From positions 62,001-126,000 of the forward strand of contig JAGYIJ010000002.1 in the NCBI GenBank assembly GCA_018402685.1: DNA of 64,000 nt, written 5' to 3'. The position numbers and the translations under genes are program-made. Origin of the DNA: Aquiluna sp. GTDB lineage: Bacteria; Actinomycetota; Actinomycetes; Actinomycetales; Microbacteriaceae. Under the pieces are notes generated by a model, which was not told the DNA's origin, ran no database searches, and was given only the letters and a program-made list of their open reading frames with translations. Shown piece by piece: positions 18,325 to 26,655 of this stretch. Numbering within the stretch: the stretch's first letter is position 1; each line of letters starts with the position of its first letter.

Positions 18325-18330
18325 ACCCTA
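18325..18330 (-). promoter_or_regulatory. Predicted -10 of a leaderless promoter (lnt)
   Basis: TAGGGT lies six bases (AGTTAC) before the lnt ATG and only four bases after the helY stop codon, so lnt-ppm can be transcribed apart from the upstream operon. Confidence 0.5.
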
Positions 18331-18334
18331 AGTT

Positions 18335-20773
18335 CTAGACGTAGTAGCTGGAGGCAACGATGCCTCGTTTGATTAGGTCCATGGCTTTATAGGCGGTCTC
18401 GGCAACTTCGGCATCGGCACCGTTGGCTAGTTGATCCAGCAGGTCAATGATTTGCTTGGACCAGCGAATAAAGTCGCCGGGCAACAGCCCGGTGAGTTTC
18501 AGCACATCGTCAAGCCTGGCGCCGGTTGCCCAGCGGTAAATCCCCCAAACCATTCCAAGCTCGAGTGCGTGCTCCTTTGGAAGTCGGTACTCCTCCTGCA
18601 GCTCGTAGAGCTTTTGCTGAATCTCCTCGGTGGCATCAAGGGCGTCCCTGAATTCACCCTTTGGTGTCTTGGGTTCGTAATCGCCATCATCACGCCGATT
18701 CTCATAGACCAGTGCCGCAGCCATTGAGGCAAGTGCTGGCGGATCTAGTTTTTGCCAAACTTCGTTGTTGATGCACTCTGCAATCAATAGATCTCGCTCG
18801 CCATAGATCTTGGCAAGGCGATTGCCCGCCGCAGTCACCTCAAGATCATCACCATCTTCGACCAGGTAGCCAAGCTCTGTCAGCAGCGAGCAGATTCGCT
18901 CGAAGGTCTTGGCAACCTGATTGGTGCGGGACTCAATCTGGTTGACCGCTCCATCGATCTCCTTTTTGAGCTTTTGGTAGCGTTCGCCCCAGCGAGCGTG
19001 CGCCTCGCGGTCATTGCAGCCGTGACAGGGGTGGGCTCTAAGTTGTCTTTTGAGATCGGCAATCTTTTGCTCGTGAGAGCGCATGGTCTTGGTGTGTCTG
19101 ATGTCCTTGCCACCGCGTGATCTCAGGTTGGTGCCGGTGCGCTCTAGATCAGAGATCTCGCGGCGCAAGCCCGAATACTCAATGAAGTCCCCCAGGTGGC
19201 ACTGCAGCGCGTCAACATAGCCCTCCAAAGACGCCTGCTTCTCTGAGATCACCTGAGCCAAACCAACAACGCTGCGGTCAGCCTGGAACTGAGCGAAGGA
19301 GCGCTCTAGAACCTGGGAAGCACGCCTCGCACCAAAGGCCGCGGTCAGGTTCACCGCCATGTTGTAGGTGGGCCTAAAGCTCGAATTCAGTGGGTAGGTG
19401 CGCTTCGATGCCAGTCCCGCGACCACATTGGGGTCAAGCTGAGCGCCCCAGAGAATGACCGAGTGACCCTCGGAGTCGATTCCCCTTCTGCCGGCGCGAC
19501 CGGTTAGCTGGGTGTACTCCCCCGCCGTGATTTGAACCCGAGACTCCCCGTTGTACTTGTCGAGTCTCTCCAAAACCACTGTGCGGGCTGGCATGTTGAT
19601 GCCAAGTGCGAGAGTCTCGGTAGCAAAGACGACCTTGACCAGTTTGCGAAGAAATAGCTCCTCGACCACCTCTTTGAAAGCCGGCAGCATTCCGGCGTGG
19701 TGCGCGGCATAGCCGCGCTCTAGAGATGCCAGCCAGTCAAAGTACCCAAGGGTGTCTAGGTCCTCATCGCTGATCGTGGAGCAGCGCGCCTCGGCAACCC
19801 GCCTAATTTCCTGGGCTTGATCTCTATCGGTGAGCCTCACTCCCGAGCGCCTGCAGGCTTCGACCGCCTTCTCGCAGCCGGCTCTTGAGAAAATGAAAAA
19901 GATTGCGGGCAACAGATCCGCTCTGTCGAGGTTGTCAACCACATCTGGCTTCTCAAGTCTCGGAAAGCGCTGATCAATTGGGCGTTGGTAGCTGTGCTGC
20001 TTGCCCCTGGATCGGTGCGGCGCACGCTGCCGAGCCTGGTGTTTTTGCGTTAGCTCGGGATTCACCCGCATTTTCTTGCTGCCCTTTTCAAACAGCTCCA
20101 AAATCTCATCGCCAAACATCACGTGCTGGTGCAATGGCACTGGGCGGTGCTCCGAGACGATGATCTCGGTGTTACCTCTTACCTCAGCAAGCCAAGCACC
20201 AAACTCCTCGGCATTGGAAACCGTCGCACTCAATGAGACCACCAAAACATCTTTCGGAAGGTGCAAGATGACCTCCTCCCAGACCGCTCCACGGAAGCGG
20301 TCTGCCAGGTAGTGCACCTCATCCATCACCACAAAACCGAGGTCCATCAAAGAAGTTGACGTCGCATAAATCATGTTTCTGAGGACCTCGGTGGTCATCA
20401 CCACAATCTGCGCCTCGGAGTTTTGATTGTTATCGCCGGTTAGTAGCCCGACCATGTCTTTGCCGTAGCGAGCAGCGAGCTCGGCGTATTTTTGGTTGCT
20501 CAGGGCCTTGATCGGGGTGGTGTAGAAAACCTTTTGTCCCTTTGCTACCGCTAGGTGAATTGCGAATTCGCCAACGATGGTCTTTCCAGCACCGGTAGGG
20601 GCTGCGACCAGCACCCCACTCCCCCGCTCCAGGGCCTGACAAGACTTTTCTTGGAAATCGTCAAGGGGAAACTTCAGCTCTTTTGAAAATGCTTCAAACT
20701 CTTGGTAGCGGTGCTTGTCCTTAGCCCGGGCATAACGCTCTGCCGGGGATAACTCAGTCGAGTTCGAACTCAT
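18335..20773 (-). CDS. helY: DEAD/DEAH-box RNA helicase, HelY type
   Basis: An 812-residue superfamily 2 helicase related to Ski2/Mtr4 and to mycobacterial HelY. Motifs seen are the Q-like region PLDDFQEKSC (about 36-45), Walker A APTGAGKT (58-65), TPIKALSNQK, the DEVH box (about 152), SATVSN, and the GRAGRRGID motif VI. The C-terminal third contains a coiled-coil arm with HPCHGCNDREAHARW and a helical domain. It overlaps tatC by 20 bases and stands in the usual actinobacterial order pafB-pafC-tatA-tatC-helY. The RNA substrate is unknown. Confidence 0.9.
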   Translation of the reverse strand: MSSNSTELSPAERYARAKDKHRYQEFEAFSKELKFPLDDFQEKSCQALERGSGVLVAAPTGAGKTIVGEFAIHLAVAKGQKVFYTTPIKALSNQKYAELAARYGKDMVGLLTGDNNQNSEAQIVVMTTEVLRNMIYATSTSLMDLGFVVMDEVHYLADRFRGAVWEEVILHLPKDVLVVSLSATVSNAEEFGAWLAEVRGNTEIIVSEHRPVPLHQHVMFGDEILELFEKGSKKMRVNPELTQKHQARQRAPHRSRGKQHSYQRPIDQRFPRLEKPDVVDNLDRADLLPAIFFIFSRAGCEKAVEACRRSGVRLTDRDQAQEIRRVAEARCSTISDEDLDTLGYFDWLASLERGYAAHHAGMLPAFKEVVEELFLRKLVKVVFATETLALGINMPARTVVLERLDKYNGESRVQITAGEYTQLTGRAGRRGIDSEGHSVILWGAQLDPNVVAGLASKRTYPLNSSFRPTYNMAVNLTAAFGARRASQVLERSFAQFQADRSVVGLAQVISEKQASLEGYVDALQCHLGDFIEYSGLRREISDLERTGTNLRSRGGKDIRHTKTMRSHEQKIADLKRQLRAHPCHGCNDREAHARWGERYQKLKKEIDGAVNQIESRTNQVAKTFERICSLLTELGYLVEDGDDLEVTAAGNRLAKIYGERDLLIAECINNEVWQKLDPPALASMAAALVYENRRDDGDYEPKTPKGEFRDALDATEEIQQKLYELQEEYRLPKEHALELGMVWGIYRWATGARLDDVLKLTGLLPGDFIRWSKQIIDLLDQLANGADAEVAETAYKAMDLIKRGIVASSYYV

Positions 20774-21545
20774 CAGAGGTAAGCAGCTTCTCCTGCTTGC
20801 GCTCTCGGCGCTTGTCGTTCAGCATTGCAATTCCAACTGCCCCAAAGAAGAGCATCATCAATGGCACCATCATCAAGAGCATGGTCATCGGCTCTGCAAC
20901 GGGGGTTGCCAGGGCAGCGATGATGGCAATAATCAAAACCGCCGCTCGCCAGCTTTTGAGGATGCCCTTTCCAGTTGCAATCCCGGCAAAGTTCAAGAGC
21001 ACCAAAATCACCGGCATCACAAAGGCAAAACCAAAGATCAGCAAAATTCGAATCGCGAACAAGACGTAGTCGGCGGCGTTGATGACGTTGGTGCTGCCCT
21101 CGGGGGTGAAGCCAATAAGAGCCACAACGAAGCCCGGTAGTGATGCCCATGCCAGGGTCGTTCCCGCTAGGAAAAGCGGCAGGGCTGAAGCCATAAAGCC
21201 AACGGCATAGCGCTTCTCTTTTTCCTTCAGCCCCGGTGCGATAAAAGCCCAGGTGTTCCATAGCCAGACCGGCGAGGTGATTATGACGCCCAAAAAGATT
21301 GAGAGTTGAATGCGCAGGTCAAAAGCTGACACGACCGTGGTGAAGTTTGCCGAGGCGTCAATACCGCGCTCGTCAGCTACATTTTTCAGCGGCTCTTGCA
21401 AAAACGAAAAGACGGGGTCAAACAAAAACCAGCCGACAACAGTGCCGACCACTAAAAAACCCGCCGACCAGGAAAGACGAATCCTTAGCTCCCGCAGATG
21501 GGAACGAAGGGAACCGCGGCGCTCTTTGTCCTTGCGCCGCGCCAT
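20754..21545 (-). CDS. tatC: Sec-independent protein translocase TatC
   Basis: The 263-residue receptor of the twin-arginine translocase. Six membrane helices are predicted. The N-terminal SLRSHLRELRIRLSWS segment and the periplasmic loop with FLQEPLKN and NFTTVVSAFDLRIQLS are characteristic, and LKEKEKRYA follows the conserved W-x-F-x-APGL region. A charged C-terminal tail is cytosolic. The ATG overlaps the tatA stop by one base. No tatB is seen. The Rieske subunit QcrA is a likely substrate. Confidence 0.95.
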   Translation of the reverse strand: MARRKDKERRGSLRSHLRELRIRLSWSAGFLVVGTVVGWFLFDPVFSFLQEPLKNVADERGIDASANFTTVVSAFDLRIQLSIFLGVIITSPVWLWNTWAFIAPGLKEKEKRYAVGFMASALPLFLAGTTLAWASLPGFVVALIGFTPEGSTNVINAADYVLFAIRILLIFGFAFVMPVILVLLNFAGIATGKGILKSWRAAVLIIAIIAALATPVAEPMTMLLMMVPLMMLFFGAVGIAMLNDKRRERKQEKLLTSDEFELD

Positions 21546-21748
21546 TAGTCCTTGTTTTTCTCGCCCTCTGGAGCGGCTTGCGCCTCGGTGTTCGAAGCCT
21601 CTGGGGCCTCACCGTTTTTGTTGATTTCCTTCTTAAAAATTCTCATCGACTGCGCTGCGCTCTTTGCCAGAGCTGGAAGCTTCGGCGCTCCCCATAGCAG
21701 CAACACGATTGCAAGAATGATGATCCATTCCCAGCCTTGAAGTCTCAT
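21545..21748 (-). CDS. tatA: Sec-independent protein translocase TatA
   Basis: A 67-residue TatA with one N-terminal membrane helix (about 6-20), the hinge and amphipathic region FGxPKLP-like WGAPKLPALAKSAAQSMRIFKKEI, and a short polar tail rich in Glu and Ala. Length fits a minimal TatA. The ribosome site is a purine-rich AGAGGTAGG before the ATG. It sits two bases after a small membrane-protein gene. Confidence 0.92.
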   Translation of the reverse strand: MRLQGWEWIIILAIVLLLWGAPKLPALAKSAAQSMRIFKKEINKNGEAPEASNTEAQAAPEGEKNKD

Positions 21749-21750
21749 GC

Positions 21751-22062
21751 CTACCTCTTATCTATTTCGATGTCTCGCACTCGTTGCACAAGTCTACGCT
21801 GTCTATCTTCGGCCTTTTTCTCCCGAGAACGAACAAGCTTGCGTCGTTTCATCATAAGTTTTGCCAGTTGCTGTTGCGAACTGGGTTTGGCGGGAGCTAT
21901 TTCAAGTTTTTCAAACTGCTGCGCTTGGGCTATTAGCAACTGGGATTTTTCGATCTCGGCCTTCAGGGCAACTGCATTCATATAGAGCCGATAGAGCACC
22001 AGCCCAAGTAAATAGAGTGCGACTAACGTGACTGCAAGAATCAACCAACCGGTCCAATTCAT
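21751..22062 (-). CDS. Small bitopic membrane protein with coiled coil, unknown function
   Basis: I do not recognise a family. The 103-residue protein has one N-terminal membrane helix (about 5-27, rich in Leu and Val). A predicted coiled-coil or helical segment follows, and then a strongly basic tail with many Arg and Lys (LMMKRRKLVRSREKKAEDRQRR). It starts one base after pafC and ends two bases before tatA, so it is firmly inside the operon. The topology would place a basic helical arm in the cytosol. A role next to Tat is only suggested by position. Confidence 0.7.
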   Translation of the reverse strand: MNWTGWLILAVTLVALYLLGLVLYRLYMNAVALKAEIEKSQLLIAQAQQFEKLEIAPAKPSSQQQLAKLMMKRRKLVRSREKKAEDRQRRLVQRVRDIEIDKR

Positions 22063-23025
22063 CTAGTCCTCATTCTCTGGCGCAATCTCAGGCGCTAGGG
22101 CCGCCTGGGCAAATTCTCGCACGGCACTGACTGCCTCGGGGGGCTCTATCACCTTCACCAACCCACCGTATCGGGTGATGTGGCGGCCAAGGGCCTGTAG
22201 CGAGCCAACGCTGATCTCGCCAACCAACCTGCCGTCTTTTGTGATCACTTGAGAGTAAGAGGGGAAATTCCAAAAGATTTGAGCTGCTTCGGGTTCTGCC
22301 GAGATCTTCACGCTCAGCTCAGTGGATTCTGTTCCAAACACCTCGAGGGGTATCTCGAGTGCTTTGGAATCTTCACTAATAGGGTTCGCGGTGACCCGGA
22401 GGTTCACGATGCGATCTATTCGGAAGGACCTAACCGCTTGGTTTTTGTGGCAAAAACCGCGCAGGTAGTGCTTTTCTAAGACAAAATCCAACCGCAGCGG
22501 GTCGATGGTTCTTGTCGAGCGCTCTCCGAGTTGGTTGACGTATTCGCACTCGATCGCCACCTGGTTCATCACGGCACGCTGCAATTGGGCCATCAGCTCA
22601 GCTTCTCTGTTTCCGGCCACTTTTCGCACCACGCTGGTGGTTGAATCCCCAACTAGCTCTCTGAGCTCCTTCAGTGCCGGGTTATTTGCAAACTGGGCCA
22701 GCGATGCGATGTAATCCAGGCCAGCAGCCAGTGCTGTGACCTGGCGCTTTGATAGCACCGGAGGCTCGGTGAGCATCGACTCCGCCACCGAGAAGTCCAC
22801 TTCACCGTCGTCTAAGAGTTCATCATCCAAATAAAAATGAGTCTTGAAATTGCCAACGTCTTCGCTGTTGGCAATCGTCAGCACGGCTTTTTTGATTGTC
22901 TGCTCACTAAAACCGAAGTGCTCGGCAAGTTCAGAGGTGTTGTGAGGGCCATTTTTTAGAACCAAACCAACAATCGAAAGAGCCAGGTTGAATAGCTCTT
23001 CGCCATCAATTTCCTGTTTAGGCAT
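22063..23025 (-). CDS. pafC: WYL-domain transcriptional regulator PafC
   Basis: With PafB it forms a transcription activator that in mycobacteria drives the RecA-independent DNA damage response. The 320-residue protein has an N-terminal winged helix-turn-helix (about 12-60, SELAEHFGFSEQTIKKAVL), a middle region, and a WYL domain in which HYLRGFC and RSFRIDRI correspond to the conserved core, followed by a C-terminal extension (WCX). It overlaps pafB by eight bases, consistent with an obligate heteromer. The name comes from linkage to the Pup ligase gene pafA, which is not found here. Confidence 0.9.
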   Translation of the reverse strand: MPKQEIDGEELFNLALSIVGLVLKNGPHNTSELAEHFGFSEQTIKKAVLTIANSEDVGNFKTHFYLDDELLDDGEVDFSVAESMLTEPPVLSKRQVTALAAGLDYIASLAQFANNPALKELRELVGDSTTSVVRKVAGNREAELMAQLQRAVMNQVAIECEYVNQLGERSTRTIDPLRLDFVLEKHYLRGFCHKNQAVRSFRIDRIVNLRVTANPISEDSKALEIPLEVFGTESTELSVKISAEPEAAQIFWNFPSYSQVITKDGRLVGEISVGSLQALGRHITRYGGLVKVIEPPEAVSAVREFAQAALAPEIAPENED

Positions 23026-23956
23026 GATCGCTCACCACCCTTTCAAGCCCTCGCAGAATCCGATCCGCAAGGCTCTTGGGTGAAACTACTCTCAGGTCGG
23101 TGCCGAATTCCATTAGATCCTCAGCCAACAGGGCTTCGTCCATGAACGTTAGGGTCACCTCTGAATCTGCCGGTGCACCAAAGTGCCACCAGGCTTCCGA
23201 TTCGGTCCTAAGCGCTATCACTGCCACCTGCTGGTCAATAAATTTTGCAAGCTCGGCCTCGGCCTGGGCAATCGATGCAGGATCTGATATCTGCGCCACT
23301 TGGCCCAAGATCTTCACCTCAGAAACGATTCGCCTCAAAAGAAAGTTTTTTAGCTCGCCGTTTTCCAGTCCTAGCAACACCCACTGACCCTCGATGAATC
23401 GGAGCTTTTGAGGATCAATCAATCTAACCGAAGCATCAGCATCGGCTTTTCGATAGCTGAAGCTAACTTGCTGTCCTTGCGAAATCGCGATTGCTAGTGG
23501 ATCAAAGCTCTGATGCCTGGCGATTAGCCTGGGCGTGAAGACGGAGAGCTCTCTAGAATTTGGAACCACCCCAAGGGCCTTGAGCCTGGTGAGGCCTGAC
23601 TGCGCGGATGGAGCCATCAGTCGGTTGTTCCAGGCTCTTGCGGCAAGTTCAAGCAGTTGAAACTGTTCGGGAGATAGCTCTAGGTCTTTGGGCCAATCAA
23701 AAGAACCCTTAGCAATCAGGTAGCGGTGTGCGCTCTGCTCCTCGAAGGCGTCAACCTCTATGACCTCTAGCGCGACACCCATTTCGCGAAGCGAAGACTT
23801 GTCGCGCTCGAACATCTTCTCTCTGGCATCATCGGAGGAATCTGCATAGGCCTGAACCGAGTCGTAGATCTCTTGTTTAGAGAGCCCGAGCCTGGGAGCT
23901 GCCAGTAAACAGCAGGTGAGGGTGAAGAGCCGTTGCGCAGGTGACTGCTTAGCCAT
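23018..23956 (-). CDS. pafB: WYL-domain transcriptional regulator PafB
   Basis: The 312-residue partner of PafC. An N-terminal helix-turn-helix region (about 5-60, LGLSKQEIYDSVQAY) is followed by the segment MFERDKSSLREMGV typical of DeoR/WYL regulators, and then a WYL domain around VSFSYRKADADAS, with QWVLLGLE in place of the signature. A ribosome site GGGGAG precedes the ATG. It lies 14 bases downstream of the FKBP gene and overlaps pafC. A single-stranded DNA or nucleotide ligand is suggested for the family, but nothing here proves it. Confidence 0.9.
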   Translation of the reverse strand: MAKQSPAQRLFTLTCCLLAAPRLGLSKQEIYDSVQAYADSSDDAREKMFERDKSSLREMGVALEVIEVDAFEEQSAHRYLIAKGSFDWPKDLELSPEQFQLLELAARAWNNRLMAPSAQSGLTRLKALGVVPNSRELSVFTPRLIARHQSFDPLAIAISQGQQVSFSYRKADADASVRLIDPQKLRFIEGQWVLLGLENGELKNFLLRRIVSEVKILGQVAQISDPASIAQAEAELAKFIDQQVAVIALRTESEAWWHFGAPADSEVTLTFMDEALLAEDLMEFGTDLRVVSPKSLADRILRGLERVVSDHA

Positions 23957-23970
23957 CGGCTCCCCTTTGT

Positions 23971-24966
23971 TTATCCCTTGCCCAAAACGTCAATTACGAA
24001 TATCAATGTAGAGCCTGCCGGGATTGAACCCTGTGCCAAATCGCCGTAGCCAAGCTCTGGAGGAATCACGGCAATCACCTGCGACCCCACGGTGACACCC
24101 TCGAGCCCCATGACAAACCCTTCAATCAGGCCCTCGTAGGTGATTGGGAAGGTTGCAGGTGCGCCCGAGCCCCATGAGGAGTCAAACTGCTCACCCTCCC
24201 AGGTCCAACCTGAGTAGTGCAGGACAACGTTGTCGCCAATCTCGATTGGCTCTCCGCCGCCCTCAATCAATACCGTGCTGCGGAAATCGCTAGGTGCATC
24301 GGAAGCTGGAATCTGGATTCCCGGCTGACCGTTGGGAGCTTTTATGACGGTGGGCATTCCAGTTTCGGCTGGTCTGGAAGCACCATTGGCCTTTGGTAGG
24401 TAGGCATCTACGACGTCAAAAATAAAGATGACCCCATGCTCTGGTGCAATACCGAGGCTCGGGATACCGATTGAGTTGTGAGCAGAGGCTGCATCTAGCA
24501 AAACAGCCACTCTTGATCCGACCTCAACGCCAGTTAGCGCCTTGCAGAAATCTGGTGTCGCACCCTCAATCAGATCTTGCGAGATGAAGTTCTCGGTGCC
24601 GAACTCGCTGCCCTGAATCTCTTCGCCGTTGGCTGAGTTGTAGCCGAGGAAGTGCAGTGATACTCGCTGTCCACCGACAATCTCGCCGCCATCGCCCTCA
24701 ATCACAACCTGGGTTTCGACTCCCTGACCGTTTAGTGGAGTCGGGAAGGAAACCTCTGGCTGAGAGCCAAACTCACCAAGAACCTCGATCTGTTCGGCCG
24801 CAGTGCCGGTCTCATAGCTCTCACAAGCTGGGCTAAGCCCAACGGAGAGCTCTGCGTAACCCTTGGGCTCGGAACTCTCCTCGGGGACTTCGGCTGCGGA
24901 GCAGCCGGCAAGGATTAGGACGGGAAGAACGGCTAGAGCTAATTTGCGCAAAGAAAACACTTTCAT
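23971..24966 (-). CDS. FKBP-type peptidyl-prolyl isomerase, lipoprotein
   Basis: A 331-residue exported protein with a lipoprotein signal (lipobox LILAGC near residue 23) and two FKBP-like domains. The first (about 60-185) is divergent. The second (about 225-330) keeps the family pattern DNVVLHYSGWTWEGEQFDSSW, the segment FVMGLEGVTVGSQ and ELGYGD. It is expected to catalyse proline isomerisation during folding of secreted proteins. ATG 24966 is chosen because AGGTG lies six bases ahead; a GTG at 24975 is an alternative. It begins almost directly after the trmI stop, where other actinobacteria carry the Pup genes. Confidence 0.9.
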   Translation of the reverse strand: MKVFSLRKLALAVLPVLILAGCSAAEVPEESSEPKGYAELSVGLSPACESYETGTAAEQIEVLGEFGSQPEVSFPTPLNGQGVETQVVIEGDGGEIVGGQRVSLHFLGYNSANGEEIQGSEFGTENFISQDLIEGATPDFCKALTGVEVGSRVAVLLDAASAHNSIGIPSLGIAPEHGVIFIFDVVDAYLPKANGASRPAETGMPTVIKAPNGQPGIQIPASDAPSDFRSTVLIEGGGEPIEIGDNVVLHYSGWTWEGEQFDSSWGSGAPATFPITYEGLIEGFVMGLEGVTVGSQVIAVIPPELGYGDLAQGSIPAGSTLIFVIDVLGKG

Positions 24967-24975
24967 TGGTGACAC

Positions 24976-25935
24976 CTAATTCTGCCTGTCGTTGACCTCT
25001 TGTGTGAGCTTGCGAACGGTTTTTCTCAGTTTCTTCTCACTAACTGGTCGCTGACCCATGGCTTCTGGCAACCAGATCTCCATGTCCTCTGAGGTGTGCT
25101 CAGCCTTTGATGCCCTGCGCTGTTTGAACTGCGGCAAAACGGTATCTGGGGCAAGTCTTCTTGCCGACAGCAGAAATCCGGTGTGACCAATCATGCGGTG
25201 CTCAGGCCTGACGGCAAGCCCCTCTAGGTGCCAGGGTCTAACCAAAGACTCCCATGCTGATGCATCGGTGAACCCGCCGTGGGCCTTGATTGCCTCTGCG
25301 GTTCTCGAGAGCTGGGTGACGGTTGCGACATAAACAATCACCAAGCCACCAGGTTTTAGCACGGTCGCCACTTCTTGAATGCAGTCCCAGGGAGCAAGCA
25401 TGTCTAAAACCACTCGGTCAGCCTTGGCCTTCCCGATAGTTTTGACCGCCTGCTCTTGAAAAGCGCCGAGTGTGACCTTCCAGTTCTTAGCCTCTCCAAT
25501 GAAGTTCCGAACATTCGCCTGGGCAATTTCGGCAAACTCCTCGCGCAGCTCGAAGGAGAAAAGCTTTCCCTTCTCCCCCACAGCGCGAAGCAGATAGCTT
25601 GAGAGAGCTCCGGACCCAACCCCAGCCTCGGCGACCACGGCCCCTGGAAAGATATCTCCCTCCACCAAAATCTGACCGGCATCCTTTGGATAGACAATGG
25701 CGGCTCCCCTGGGCATGGCAAGGACGTAGTCGGCCAACAGCGGCTTCATTGCAAGGTATTCATCGCCGTTGTGGTTTTTGATGACGCTGCCAGAGGGCTT
25801 CCCGATGATGTCATCGTGATGGATATCGCCCTTGTGGGAACCAAAGCGCGCCCCTTCAACCAGGGTGATGGAATTCATTCTGCCCTTGGGGCCAGTTAGC
25901 TGCACCTTGTCGCCGACTGCAAAGATCTCAGACAT
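24976..25935 (-). CDS. trmI: tRNA (adenine-58-N1)-methyltransferase
   Basis: TrmI methylates A58 in the T-loop of tRNA. The 319-residue protein has the N-terminal beta domain typical of the family (about 1-75), SAM motif I EAGVGSGA (103-110), the acidic FELREEFAEIAQANV strand, and VVLDMLAPWD as motif IV. A C-terminal extension of about 50 basic residues ends in KKLRKTVRKLTQEV. It overlaps the HAD gene by eight bases. In related genomes this gene stands directly upstream of the proteasomal ATPase and Pup genes. Confidence 0.92.
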   Translation of the reverse strand: MSEIFAVGDKVQLTGPKGRMNSITLVEGARFGSHKGDIHHDDIIGKPSGSVIKNHNGDEYLAMKPLLADYVLAMPRGAAIVYPKDAGQILVEGDIFPGAVVAEAGVGSGALSSYLLRAVGEKGKLFSFELREEFAEIAQANVRNFIGEAKNWKVTLGAFQEQAVKTIGKAKADRVVLDMLAPWDCIQEVATVLKPGGLVIVYVATVTQLSRTAEAIKAHGGFTDASAWESLVRPWHLEGLAVRPEHRMIGHTGFLLSARRLAPDTVLPQFKQRRASKAEHTSEDMEIWLPEAMGQRPVSEKKLRKTVRKLTQEVNDRQN

Positions 25936-26596
25936 GAACCCTCAAGCTTTCAATGTCATCGAGATCGACATCGGTGAGCGAAGAGATGATCTTGTTGGTT
26001 GGCCTTTCGGGCAGTGGAATCAGATTAGGAACTCCAATGGTGTGGGCCCCGGCGCTCTCGGCGGACATCATGCCAGTAGCGGAGTCCTCAAAGGCTATGC
26101 AGTCCGAGATATCAACTCCCAGTAGCTCAGCGGCCTTGAGGTAGGGCTCGGGGTGGGGCTTACCCATCTTGACCTCGTCGCCTGCAACAATCACATCAAA
26201 GGCATCAAAACCAATTGCATCGGCGACGGTTTGTGCCATTGAGCGCATGCTCATCGTTACCAGGGCGGTCTTGATGCCGCGTCTTTTTAGTTCAACCAGC
26301 AACTCGATAGCCCCGGGTCGAAACGGGAGTTTTTTCTTGAGGTTTACGATTACCTCGTTGGTCATTTTGTCGATGACCTCCTGCACGCTCAAATCGTCGA
26401 TGTTGAAGCGCTCTTTTAGCATCGCCGAGGAGTCATAGAGGCTCTTGCCAATAATCGAGTGGGCATCAGCGTCTGTCCAGACTCCGCCATAGCTCTGCGC
26501 CAGAGCACCCTCGGATTCCATCCAGTAGGGCTCGGAGTCGATCAAAGTGCCGTCCATGTCCCATAAAACGGCTGCAGGAAAGTTTTTTGTTGACAT
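25928..26596 (-). CDS. HAD-family phosphatase (beta-phosphoglucomutase-like)
   Basis: A 222-residue haloacid dehalogenase-fold hydrolase. The nucleophile motif is WDMDGTLIDSE near the start, with a helical cap, LVTMS as motif II, the lysine in VKMGKPHPEPYL as motif III, and CIAFEDSATGMMSA as motif IV. It is of the subfamily that includes sugar phosphatases and beta-phosphoglucomutase, and the substrate is not predictable. ATG 26596 is chosen over two upstream GTG codons because TAGACT lies seven bases ahead. It heads the operon HAD-trmI-FKBP-pafB-pafC-tatA-tatC-helY. Confidence 0.87.
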   Translation of the reverse strand: MSTKNFPAAVLWDMDGTLIDSEPYWMESEGALAQSYGGVWTDADAHSIIGKSLYDSSAMLKERFNIDDLSVQEVIDKMTNEVIVNLKKKLPFRPGAIELLVELKRRGIKTALVTMSMRSMAQTVADAIGFDAFDVIVAGDEVKMGKPHPEPYLKAAELLGVDISDCIAFEDSATGMMSAESAGAHTIGVPNLIPLPERPTNKIISSLTDVDLDDIESLRVHV

Positions 26597-26603
26597 CACC
26601 ACC

Positions 26604-26609
26604 AGTCTA
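26604..26609 (-). promoter_or_regulatory. Predicted -10 of a leaderless promoter (HAD-to-helY operon)
   Basis: TAGACT lies seven bases (GGTGGTG) before ATG 26596 on the minus strand, without a separate Shine-Dalgarno. It would drive the long operon that ends with helY. Confidence 0.5.
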
Positions 26610-26655
26610 GTTCGCGAGGTGAATTAGAGTTTGGGGAGTATTTCATGGAGGTTTG

